From the NCBI RefSeq assembly GCF_003612555.1, contig NZ_RAZF01000005.1:1-64000 (forward strand): DNA of 64,000 bases, in the 5' to 3' direction. The notes below the pieces were generated by a model. The model was not told the origin of the DNA and made no database searches. It saw only the letters and a program-made list of their open reading frames with translations. Shown piece by piece: positions 42,894 through 50,252 of the stretch. Position numbers and translations under genes: made by a program. Origin of the DNA: Acutalibacter sp. 1XD8-33. Its GTDB lineage: Bacteria; Bacillota; Clostridia; Oscillospirales; Acutalibacteraceae. Each line of letters starts with the position of its first letter. Within the stretch, counting starts at the first letter, position 1.

Positions 42894-43351
42894 TGAATTT
42901 TCTCACCCTAGGAAGCTGGGCTCTCCAGACCGCCGTGGCCTTCGCGGCTACCATCGCCTTTGCGATCATCTTCCACGCTCCCCGCAGGGAGCTGTTGTAC
43001 ACCGGTTTTACCGGCGGCGCGGGCTGGCTGGTCTATGTAATCGCTACTGCGTCCGGCAGCGGAGTGGTGGCCGCTTCCTTCCTGGCCACCCTGGCTCTGG
43101 CCTGGCTCTCCCGGGTGTTTTCCTTTGCCCGCAAAGCCCCGGTGACGGTGTTTCTGATCTGCGGGATCTTCCCCTTGGTGCCTGGCGCGGGGATCTACTA
43201 TACCGGCTACCATTTCTTCATGGGGCAGGATGCTCTGGCTTTAGACAAGGGGCTGGAAACCATCAAAATTGCCATTGCCATTGCCCTGGGCACCGGCATT
43301 GTGCTGTCTCTGCCTTCGTTTCTGTTCACAGCCCGGCGCAAAGCCAAATAG
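42893..43351 (+). CDS. Threonine/serine exporter, small subunit (ThrE C-terminal part)
   Basis: A 152-residue membrane protein matching the DUF3815 half of ThrE, with five hydrophobic helices and the GIFPLVPGAGIYY motif. A GTG at 42890 directly precedes the ATG at 42893; CAGGAGG is compatible with either, and the choice changes only one residue. It completes the exporter begun by the preceding gene and closes the kinase operon, followed by a terminator at 43393. Confidence 0.87.
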   Translation: MNFLTLGSWALQTAVAFAATIAFAIIFHAPRRELLYTGFTGGAGWLVYVIATASGSGVVAASFLATLALAWLSRVFSFARKAPVTVFLICGIFPLVPGAGIYYTGYHFFMGQDALALDKGLETIKIAIAIALGTGIVLSLPSFLFTARRKAK

Positions 43352-43392
43352 AAGCCAGGACCGCTTGACAAAAATCCCACAAGAAAAAACGG

Positions 43393-43428
43393 AGAGTTCA
43401 TCTCGAGAGGCGAGATGAACTCTCTTTT
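43393..43428 (+). terminator. Rho-independent terminator after the ThrE genes
   Basis: Perfect 13-bp stem AGAGTTCATCTCG / CGAGATGAACTCT with a 5-nt loop, followed by CTTTT. Confidence 0.87.
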
Positions 43429-43459
43429 GGAATTGAAAAAAGGTTTCCTAGTCTTGGTG

Positions 43460-43579
43460 TATCGTAAACACACATAAAGCCGGCAGATACCGCTTTTTAA
43501 GCTGGGCGGCTGAGGAGGTCGCGACCTCCCCGCCGGGTTCCAAAAAGGCGCTCTACCTCTTTGGAGCTGTGTGAACTAT
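43460..43579 (-). repeat. Family-A palindromic repeat, copy A4 (degenerate, inverted)
   Basis: About 120 bp. Starts ATCGTAAACACA, contains AGCTGGGCGGCTGAGGAGGT and GGAGGTCgcGACCTCC, and ends GTGTGAACTAT. The outer hairpins are damaged but the central one is perfect. It lies between the convergent ThrE operon and prfC. Confidence 0.65.
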
Positions 43580-43690
43580 TGAAAAACGCATCGGACTTAG
43601 CGACACGCTGGTCTCCGCGCGAACGGAACCCGCCCTCCAAACGGTTTGCCCAATTTGCACGCACCGCTCCCGGCTCCTGGGAATAAGGGC

Positions 43691-45295
43691 TCAGCTCTCG
43701 CTAAACTCTGAGAGCATCAGCCCCTCGTTGCGCTCCAGGGCCCAGTTGATGCTCCACTGGTTGGAAAAGAGCAGCAGATAGCGGCCCTTCAGGTCCTGGA
43801 CCTTTTTGGTGTCCGAGGTGAGGTTCAGCTTCTTTAGGGCGGCCTCGTCCATGTCCTCATTGTCGATCCAGCGGATGAAGGAGTAGGGCAAAGTCTGCAT
43901 GTGGACCTCTACATTATACTCGTTCTCCATGCGGTACTGGAACACATCGAATTGTAGGCTACCCACCACTCCTACAATAACCTCCTCCATGCCGGAGTTG
44001 ATCTCCTGGAAGATCTGGATAGCGCCCTCCTGGGCGATCTGGTTGGCCCCTTTCACAAACTGCTTGCGCTTCATGGTGTCCTTCTGGCGCACCAGGCTGA
44101 ACAGCTCCGGGGCGAAGGTGGGGATGCCCTGAAACCGGATTTTCTTTCCCGGGGCACAGAGGGTGTCCCCGATGGAGAAGATTCCCGGGTCGAACACGCC
44201 GATGATATCCCCGGCGTAGGCCTCCTCGATGATCTCCCGGCTCTGGGCCATGAGCTGCTGGGGCTGGCTGAGCTTGATCCGCCGCTTGCCCTGGACATGG
44301 TCCACCTCCATGCCCTTCTCAAATTTCCCGCTGCAAATGCGGATGAAAGCAATCCGGTCCCGGTGGGCCTTGTTCATGTTGGCCTGGATCTTGAACACAA
44401 AGGCGGAGAAATCCGGGTCAAAGGGATCTACCTGGCTCTCCGAGGCGGACCGGGGCAGTGGCGGGGGCGTGAGGCGCAGAAAGTCCTCCAGGAAGGGCTC
44501 CACGCCGAAATTGGTGAGGGCCGAGCCGAAGAACACCGGGGACAGCTTGCCGTGGCGAACCTTGTCGATGTCGAACTCGTAGCCCGCGCCGTCCAGAAGC
44601 TCCACGTCGTCTCTCAAAGTATCATATAAATATTCGCCGATGGTCTCCCGGAGGGCCGGGTCGTCCAGGGAGAAGGTCTGCTCCTCCACCTCCCGGCGGC
44701 CCGCGCCGCTCTCCTCCGGCACAAAGCGGAGCACCTGGTTTTTCTCCCGGTGGTACACACCCTTAAAGTCCACGCCGGAGCCGATAGGCCAGTTCATAGG
44801 GTAGGTGCCGATGCCCAGCTCCTTCTCGATCTCGTCCAACAGGTCATAGGGACTGCGGGAATCCCGATCCATTTTATTGATGAAGGTGAAGATGGGGATG
44901 TCCCGCATGACGCACACCTTGAAGAGTTTGCGGGTCTGGGCCTCCACGCCCTTGGAGGCGTCGATAACCATGACGGCGGAATCCGCCGCCATCAGGGTGC
45001 GGTAGGTGTCCTCGGAGAAGTCCTGGTGGCCGGGGGTGTCCAGAATATTGATGCAAAAATCATTGTACTGGAACTGCATGACAGAGGAGGTGACGGAGAT
45101 GCCCCGCTGCTTTTCGATTTCCATCCAGTCAGAGACAGCATGACGGGAGTTCCGTTTGCCCTTCACCATCCCCGCCAGGGCAATGGCCCCGCCGTAGAGG
45201 AGAAATTTTTCCGTAAGGGTGGTCTTGCCCGCGTCCGGGTGGGAGATGATGGCAAAGGTCCGGCGGCGGGTAATTTCGGTTTTTAAATCAGGCAT
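43691..45295 (-). CDS. prfC: Peptide chain release factor 3
   Basis: GTPase recycling RF1/RF2 from the ribosome after peptide release; 534 residues, close to the E. coli length of 529. G1 is SHPDAGKTTLTEK, G2 RGISVTSS, G3 LDTPGHQDF and G4 INKMDRD, all canonical for RF3, with the family-specific C-terminal FDVFQYRMENEYNVEV. Two upstream in-frame ATGs exist; GAAAGG is spaced for 45295. It is convergent with the ThrE operon and followed by no obvious terminator. Confidence 0.93.
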   Translation of the reverse strand: MPDLKTEITRRRTFAIISHPDAGKTTLTEKFLLYGGAIALAGMVKGKRNSRHAVSDWMEIEKQRGISVTSSVMQFQYNDFCINILDTPGHQDFSEDTYRTLMAADSAVMVIDASKGVEAQTRKLFKVCVMRDIPIFTFINKMDRDSRSPYDLLDEIEKELGIGTYPMNWPIGSGVDFKGVYHREKNQVLRFVPEESGAGRREVEEQTFSLDDPALRETIGEYLYDTLRDDVELLDGAGYEFDIDKVRHGKLSPVFFGSALTNFGVEPFLEDFLRLTPPPLPRSASESQVDPFDPDFSAFVFKIQANMNKAHRDRIAFIRICSGKFEKGMEVDHVQGKRRIKLSQPQQLMAQSREIIEEAYAGDIIGVFDPGIFSIGDTLCAPGKKIRFQGIPTFAPELFSLVRQKDTMKRKQFVKGANQIAQEGAIQIFQEINSGMEEVIVGVVGSLQFDVFQYRMENEYNVEVHMQTLPYSFIRWIDNEDMDEAALKKLNLTSDTKKVQDLKGRYLLLFSNQWSINWALERNEGLMLSEFSES

Positions 45296-45401
45296 AAGAG
45301 CCATCCTTTCATATTGGAGTAACATGAGGCAGACGGGCAATCGCTACATGGGAGACACCCTTTCTCGTGGCGCGCTATCTATGTTTTTTCAAAACTACCC
45401 T

Positions 45402-45887
45402 TTACAACGGCTTCAAGCCATCGTAGAGTTCATTAAATGACTTCATCCCGTGGCAGCGGCCATAGGAGAGCTCCTTGTTGTCTCCAAAGGCCTCCAGCCA
45501 GCATTTTGCCAGCTCTTCCACGGTAATCTCCAAATTCACCATGAACTGGGTATACATGGCGCTATATTCCGGCGAGCCCTCGGAATAGTGGGCGTCAATG
45601 AGCCCTTCGGTAAGCTGGTCCAGAGGATAGAGCTTTAGATGAAGCAGCTCGTGGCAGATGACCTCCTCCAGGTTCCCCCCTTTGGGATTGCGCCGGTTCA
45701 GCAGCAAAACCGCCTTTCGGTCCGTGGGATCTATCTTGAAATCCCCAGTCTTGGTGAAGCCCTCGTCGTCCACCATCTCCAGGCGCACGTCCCAACTTTC
45801 CTTCAACCGCAGCAGCCCCCGCCACTTCTCAAAGACGGGCAGCAGCGCCTCCTGGGTGCAGGGTTCCGAAACAGAATGCATATCCAT
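45402..45887 (-). CDS. Small HExxH-motif protein, function unknown
   Basis: A 161-residue cytosolic protein. I do not recognise the family with certainty. EEVICHELLHLKLYPLDQ gives an HExxH zinc-binding motif of minimal zinc peptidases (SprT, ImmA and similar), preceded by the strand AVLLLNRRNPKGG, which fits their arrangement. GAAAGGATGAGACG precedes the ATG at 45887; the longer frame to 45998 is repeat sequence. It is followed on the same strand by prfC with a 106-nt gap. Upstream lies the family-B repeat B5. Confidence 0.65.
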   Translation of the reverse strand: MDMHSVSEPCTQEALLPVFEKWRGLLRLKESWDVRLEMVDDEGFTKTGDFKIDPTDRKAVLLLNRRNPKGGNLEEVICHELLHLKLYPLDQLTEGLIDAHYSEGSPEYSAMYTQFMVNLEITVEELAKCWLEAFGDNKELSYGRCHGMKSFNELYDGLKPL

Positions 45888-45939
45888 CGTCTCATCCTTT
45901 CTATATTTTTGAGCGTTTTTATGGGGGAAACGGCACACC

Positions 45940-46494
45940 GCACCAAGCAAAGCGAAATGCGTGGCTGGGCTTCGCCGTCGTGACAAAAAGATAAACACTC
46001 GCGCAGCTCGGTTTATCTTTCCGTTTTCCTACGGAAAACTCTGCCAAGTTGAGTGCTGGATGCCCAGAGCTGGCTGGTTCCGGAGCCCAGGGGATGCTTC
46101 TTTTCTTGCAAAAAAGAGCCTCTTAAGAGTTTTGCTTCGCAAAACTCGGATAGTTAACCGAGCACAGCGAGTGTTAACTATGATTCACCACTTCAAAAAA
46201 TGCGCTTCTCAGGTGTTAAGATCAAGGGCAAGACCGTGGGACTCCGTCCCACACCCTGCGAGCTTTTGAAAAAGCTCGACCAAAACTTTTAACCTGGTTA
46301 GCTGAGTGCGCAAAAGTCAACCAGCGTAAAATGTTTCGTAGACTTCGTTTCACGAAGTCTTGCCTTTCTCAAAGGCTGCGGGGTTTTTTAGGGGGCGACA
46401 ATCGCCAGTGGCGATTTCCCGTCGCCGACCGAACCGGCAGGTGAGAAGAACCCCTAAACCGCCGGAGGCCTGCGCAGCGAAGCGAGCACCACTC
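45940..46494. repeat. Family-B intergenic hairpin array, copy B5 (longest)
   Basis: About 555 bp. Contains AAGATAAAC/GTTTATCTT, GTTTTGCttcGCAAAAC, ATAGTTAAC..GTTAACTAT, TTCTCAGGTGTTAAG, GGCAAGACC, GTGGGActccGTCCCAC, GAGCTTTTgaAAAAGCTC, AGACTTCGtttcaCGAAGTCT, GGCGACaatc..GTCGCC and GACCGAACCGGCAGG. It combines the modules of B4 and B2. Its right edge adjoins the stop codon of the pyridoxal-kinase-like gene. Confidence 0.75.
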
Positions 46495-47361
46495 TCAAAA
46501 ACTATGGTTTTCCCTTCGGAAGTTCTCCACCCGGGCGGCCAGCTCCGGCAGATGGACCTCGAACTTGGGCCCGAAGCGGATGTCTTTGCTCTTTTCCCGA
46601 GTGGTCACGATTACCTGATGGGTGAACTCCGTAGCCAGACGGCAGGCCTTTCCCAGGGTCATGCCATTGAGCAGCCCGCCCACCAAAGTAGACGCGAACA
46701 GATCCCCGGTGCCATGATAAGAGCCAGGGATCTCCTCCAGCAGGCACATCTCCATTTTGCCGGCGGCATCCATAGAGGCCGAACCCAGCTTTCCTCCGCA
46801 ACGCACGCCTGTAAGCACGGCCAGCTTGGGGCCTCGGGCCCGAAGGGCCCCCAAAAGAGCCCCCACTTCTTCCGGCGTCATCTCTCCCTCCTGATAAGGA
46901 GTTCCCAGCAAGTAGGATGTCTCGGTCAAGTTGGGAATCACCAGATCGGCCTTTTGGCAGAGCTCCGCCATGCCTGCAGCCAGCTCTTCGGTAATGGTGG
47001 CATATAGCCGCCCGCCGTCTCCCAGCACCGGGTCCACCACCAGCAGAGAGCCCTCCCCCAGCATCCGGAAAATCTCCGCCACAGTCTTAGTCTGCCCGGC
47101 GGAGCCCAGAAACCCACTGTACAGGGCGGAAAACCGGCACCCCACCTGCTTCCAGTGAGCGGCGATGGGCAGCAGATCTTCCGACAGATCCCGGAAGGTA
47201 TAGCCGGTGAATCCACCTGTGTGGGTGGACAGCACCGCCGTGGGCAGAACGGCAGTCTCCACCCCGCAGGCAGAGAGCACCGGCAGGGCCACGGTCAGAG
47301 AGCATTTTCCCACCCCGGACAGGTCGTGGATGGCCGCGCAGGACACATCTTTATATATCAA
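46495..47361 (-). CDS. Pyridoxal/pyridoxamine kinase (PdxY/PdxK-like)
   Basis: Vitamin B6 salvage kinase of the ribokinase superfamily, 288 residues. Landmarks are HDLSGVGKCSLT near the start, VVDPVLGDGGRLY, a substrate-loop PNLTETSYLLG and the anion-hole PGSYHGTGDLFASTL with the catalytic Asp. Translation starts at TTG 47361, since GAGGTG is well placed and no ATG is nearby. A promoter with two consensus hexamers precedes it. The C-terminus HSF and stop codon are at the edge of repeat B5. Confidence 0.88.
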   Translation of the reverse strand: MIYKDVSCAAIHDLSGVGKCSLTVALPVLSACGVETAVLPTAVLSTHTGGFTGYTFRDLSEDLLPIAAHWKQVGCRFSALYSGFLGSAGQTKTVAEIFRMLGEGSLLVVDPVLGDGGRLYATITEELAAGMAELCQKADLVIPNLTETSYLLGTPYQEGEMTPEEVGALLGALRARGPKLAVLTGVRCGGKLGSASMDAAGKMEMCLLEEIPGSYHGTGDLFASTLVGGLLNGMTLGKACRLATEFTHQVIVTTREKSKDIRFGPKFEVHLPELAARVENFRRENHSF

Positions 47362-47393
47362 AAGGAAACACCTCGCAAATAAAAGATTTTTTT

Positions 47394-47422
47394 ATTATAG
47401 CTCCCGTCCGGAGATTTGTCAA
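47394..47422 (-). promoter_or_regulatory. Perfect consensus sigma-A promoter of the pyridoxal-kinase-like gene
   Basis: On the minus strand TTGACA (47417-47422), a 17-nt spacer and TATAAT (47394-47399), 32 nt before the TTG start. Confidence 0.87.
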
Positions 47423-47496
47423 TCATGGCGGGACTTAGAAGGGCACTCGTTTTCCCGGTTAGGATGACAATGCCCCGCCTCTGAAGCAAAGCTCAC

Positions 47497-49032
47497 TCAC
47501 ACCCTCCGCAGCCCTTCCCGGGTCATCTCATAGATACTATCTCCCACTTGACCGATATATTTTCTGTCGTGGGAAACGCTGATGATGCAGCCGCCAAAGC
47601 CCTGGAGTATTTCCCGGATTACCGGCCCGGAAAGGGGGCTGAAATTCCGGGTGGGCTCGTCCAGAATCAGCACATTGCTGCCGGAGAGGATCATCTTCAG
47701 CAGGAAGAGCTTGGCCTTCTGCCCGCCGGAGAGCTGGGCGATGCTGTGTCCGCATTCCTCCGGGGTGTATTTCATACTGCCCAAAAACGTCTTGGCCTGG
47801 GTGAGCTTCCCCTTCTCCCCGCTGCCGCCGGTGAGAAATTCCACAGGCGTCTGGCTCTGGTCCACGGCCTCCCCGTAGTCCTGGGGCATATAAGCCGCGC
47901 GCAGGTCCTGGCGACCCAGAAGTTCTCCTGCAATTTTTCGCAGCAGAGTGGTTTTTCCCACGCCGTTTTTGCCGGTAATGCAGATATGTTCCGGCCCACG
48001 GATGCAGAGCTCCAGGTTTTCCGCCAGCAAGGTTCCATCCCCGGCGGTAAGGGCGGGAAGCCGCAGGTCCAGCACCGGTTTCCCCGCGGGCAAAACGATG
48101 TCCTCCTGGAATCCTGCCAGAATGGCCTCCTCTGTGTCCGGAAACTCCGTCATATCCTCCCGCTCCCGGTCAAACCGGTGCTCCATGGATTTCACAGACT
48201 TCATTTTCTTCTTCAACAGGCGGCCTCCACCGGGGTTGGCCCGGGAGATGGTATCCAGTTCGTGCTGCACCCGCTGTTCTATTCTCCGGAGCTTCTCCTG
48301 GCGCTTACGGTCCTCATCCCGCTCCTTTTTTGCCAGCTGCTCCTGTTTTTGAAACCGGTTTAGCCGCTCCTCCACATACTGGCGGTAGCTCATGCGGGCA
48401 AAAGTCCAGCGGGGCAGGGTTTTCCGGCGGAGTTGTTCCAGATGCAGAATACAGTTGGCGGTGTTTTCCAGAAGCGTCTCATCGTGGGAGATGTATAGCA
48501 CCGGCCTACCGCAACCGTTGATGAATTTTTCCAGCCATTCCAGCGTCTCTACGTCCAAGTCGTTGCTGGGTTCGTCCAGCAGATAGACATCCGGACGACC
48601 CAGGGTGAGCAGCGCCATGCGCAGCTTGACCTTTTCCCCACCGGAAAGAGTTCCCAGCCTCCGGTCCGTATAGAAAAGCTCCACAGGAAACCGCAGGCTG
48701 GCCGCAGCAGCAGCCAATTCTCCGGGGCCACTCTCTAAAAAGGCAGGGTTTTCACAGCAAAATTCATATCCGGTGAGCGCCGCCTCCCTGGGCCCCACCT
48801 CTTGGGAAAGGTATCCCAGCAGCATCCCATCCCGCTGGACCATGCCCTGCCATTCGGCATATTCCTCCACCAGCGCCTCGTTATAAAGAAGTTTGAGCAG
48901 GGTGGACTTACCATCGCCCTCCTCCCCGATGAGGGCGATTTTGTCTCCAGGATTCAGAGAGAAAGAAAAGTTCTGAAGCAGGGTCCGCAGGTCCTTCTTC
49001 ATGGTAATTGTAAGCTCTTTTATTTGTAGCAA
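47497..49032 (-). CDS. ABC-F family ATPase, probable ribosomal protection / translation factor
   Basis: Soluble tandem ATPase of 511 residues without membrane segments. First domain: Walker A GEEGDGKST, signature TLSGGEKVKL, Walker B VYLLDEPSNDLD. A basic coiled-coil linker (about 240-300) follows, then the second domain: GKNGVGKTT, QLSGGQKAK, VLILDEPTRNFSP. This is ABC-F architecture, related to antibiotic-resistance ABC-F proteins (Lsa/Vga/Msr type), and the linker is the ribosome-entering arm. Start: TTG 49032 with GGGAGG spaced 8 nt, giving MLQIKELTI; the ATG upstream at 49036 is in another frame. The gene is preceded by an overlapping leader peptide and a long leader, which suggests antibiotic-inducible control. 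Confidence 0.85.
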   Translation of the reverse strand: MLQIKELTITMKKDLRTLLQNFSFSLNPGDKIALIGEEGDGKSTLLKLLYNEALVEEYAEWQGMVQRDGMLLGYLSQEVGPREAALTGYEFCCENPAFLESGPGELAAAAASLRFPVELFYTDRRLGTLSGGEKVKLRMALLTLGRPDVYLLDEPSNDLDVETLEWLEKFINGCGRPVLYISHDETLLENTANCILHLEQLRRKTLPRWTFARMSYRQYVEERLNRFQKQEQLAKKERDEDRKRQEKLRRIEQRVQHELDTISRANPGGGRLLKKKMKSVKSMEHRFDREREDMTEFPDTEEAILAGFQEDIVLPAGKPVLDLRLPALTAGDGTLLAENLELCIRGPEHICITGKNGVGKTTLLRKIAGELLGRQDLRAAYMPQDYGEAVDQSQTPVEFLTGGSGEKGKLTQAKTFLGSMKYTPEECGHSIAQLSGGQKAKLFLLKMILSGSNVLILDEPTRNFSPLSGPVIREILQGFGGCIISVSHDRKYIGQVGDSIYEMTREGLRRV

Positions 49033-49118
49033 TGCGCATACCTCCCATCCTTGGCCGGGCGGGGATATGCGCACAGAAAGGCCCCATATTTATGGGGAAA
49101 AGCAAAAGAAAAAGACAT
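49020..49118 (-). CDS. Leader peptide overlapping the ABC-F start
   Basis: A 32-codon ORF starting ATG 49118 (peptide begins MSFSFAFPHKYGAFLC and ends in HCYK). It runs across the ABC-F ribosome site and past its TTG start, ending 13 nt inside the gene. A short stem CCCCATaaATATGGGG lies within it. Leaders of this kind control inducible ribosome-protection genes through stalling. No clear ribosome site was seen for the leader itself. Confidence 0.55.
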   Translation of the reverse strand: MSFSFAFPHKYGAFLCAYPRPAKDGRYAHCYK

Positions 49119-49244
49119 GCGCAAAAGCCCAAAACCCGACACACAACAAGCCCTGAGGAAACTCCCCAGAAGCAACCCTATGCCTGATTTTTCATGAGCT
49201 TATGCGAACATCTTTTCACTCCGTTTCGTCTATATGATAGAAGT

Positions 49245-49273
49245 ATCATAGCACGAAGCCGAGAGAAAGTCAA
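49245..49273 (-). promoter_or_regulatory. Sigma-A promoter of the ABC-F gene
   Basis: On the minus strand TTGACT (49268-49273), a 17-nt spacer and TATGAT (49245-49250). It leaves a leader of about 205 nt before the ABC-F start codon. Confidence 0.75.
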
Positions 49274-49404
49274 GAAAAAATCTGTGACTTGAAAAGCAGG
49301 CCAGACCGCAAGTTTATTTTACACCAAAAGGAGTTTTCCTTTCTACATCATCGCCATAAGCCTTCTTTTGAACCACTCGCCCAGCGAGTGGTTTTCGATA
49401 GACA

Positions 49405-49552
49405 AGGAAAGGGAACAGGCATTCACCTGTTCCCTTGTTAGGATGGGCTTTGGCGGGCGTCGCATCTCCCGCATCTCTCAGGGTTCCCCCTTGTCATACC
49501 ATCGGCGCGTGGTCGCAACGAAGTTTACCACCTCAAAGCCCAACCTTACCCT
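49405..49552 (-). ncRNA. Candidate short structured RNA or tiny overlapping ORFs
   Basis: Downstream of a minus-strand promoter (49559-49587), GGTTGGGCTTTG (49534-49545) can close with CAAAGCCCATCC (49441-49452), followed by the hairpin GGGAACAGG/CCTGTTCCC (49411-49434). The same strand also has two short protein-like frames, one ending RRWYDKGEP and one beginning MREMRRPPKPILTREQ. I cannot decide between a small RNA and a decayed gene. A further hairpin CCACTCGC/GCGAGTGG lies at 49374-49393. Confidence 0.35.
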
Positions 49553-49558
49553 ATGATA

Positions 49559-49587
49559 ATTATAGCAAATTTATTCCCGTTTGTAAA
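49559..49587 (-). promoter_or_regulatory. Candidate sigma-A promoter (minus strand)
   Basis: On the minus strand TTTACA (49582-49587), a 17-nt spacer and TATAAT (49559-49564). It would drive the structured stretch at 49405-49552. Confidence 0.65.
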
Positions 49588-49629
49588 ACACTTTTTTGTT
49601 GCGAACCAAACGGCAAATCAAGGACAATA

Positions 49630-49672
49630 GCGTTCGGGAACCGAACGCATAGCCAGCCCCGGCACCGGGGCT
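49630..49672. repeat. Two adjacent perfect hairpins resembling family-B modules
   Basis: GCGTTCGggaaCCGAACGC-type stem (49630-49648) and AGCCCCggcaccGGGGCT (49655-49672), then AAGGGGTTTGGGG. They resemble isolated family-B modules without the conserved linkers. Confidence 0.45.
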
Positions 49673-49780
49673 GTTCAAGGGGTTTGGGGTAGCACCCCCG
49701 TAAAATCTCCTCCCGTTACATCTTCGTCTCTGTCCTTGTGAGCGGCGGTATGCCGAGCGAGACGAGGAATCGGTTCACGG

Positions 49781-49939
49781 ATGGATACTACGATTGACCA
49801 TGTGACGGACTTCACGCAAATCGCCGCCTACGGGGTCATGACTACTCCGGTGCTGGTGGTAGATAGGAAAGTGGTGTCGTATGGCAAGATGTTGAAGAAG
49901 GAAGAAGCCAAAGCGTTGATTCAGAAAGTACGGACATAA
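49781..49939 (+). pseudogene. 5'-truncated thioredoxin-like protein (TM0996/MTH895 type)
   Basis: A 52-codon frame reading DTTIDHVTDFTQIAAYGVMT then TPVLVVDRKVVSYGKMLKKE. This is the C-terminal half of the small redox thioredoxin family (glutaredoxin-like, usually about 77 residues). The N-terminal CxxC half is absent, and the upstream bases do not encode it. Such genes often accompany metal or arsenic transporters, fitting the cation-efflux gene that follows. It is probably inactive. Confidence 0.75.
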
Positions 49940-49972
49940 TACCTGCTGGGAGGGTGCAGGGATAGCCGCAAA

Positions 49973-50012
49973 GCGCACGATACATGGTCGCAGACCATAT
50001 ATCGAAGTGCGC
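49973..50012 (+). terminator. Long hairpin with partial T tract
   Basis: GCGCAC/GTGCGC outer stem and ATGGTC/GACCAT inner stem with a short central loop, followed by CATTCGGATTTTT. It follows the truncated thioredoxin frame. Confidence 0.55.
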
Positions 50013-50047
50013 CATTCGGATTTTTGCCTCTTTTTTGTCACAGCATC

Positions 50048-50076
50048 TTGACAAGCTACATATACTGCGGTATAAT
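50048..50076 (+). promoter_or_regulatory. Perfect consensus sigma-A promoter for the cation-efflux gene
   Basis: TTGACA at 50048-50053, a 17-nt spacer and TATAAT at 50071-50076. The leader to the efflux gene is about 170 nt. Confidence 0.85.
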
Positions 50077-50252
50077 CTGATAACTCTTTGCACTGCATTA
50101 CATTCTGTGTGGAATGCGAGATCAACAGTACAAACTGAGCGGCCGGGTCGCTGAAAGGCGGCAGCAGATAGCGCATGATGCATCTGTGGGACAGTTGTAT
50201 GTTCCATGGGTGTGTTTTTTTACACTTTTTTGGATAGTTTTATCTCAAGCTG

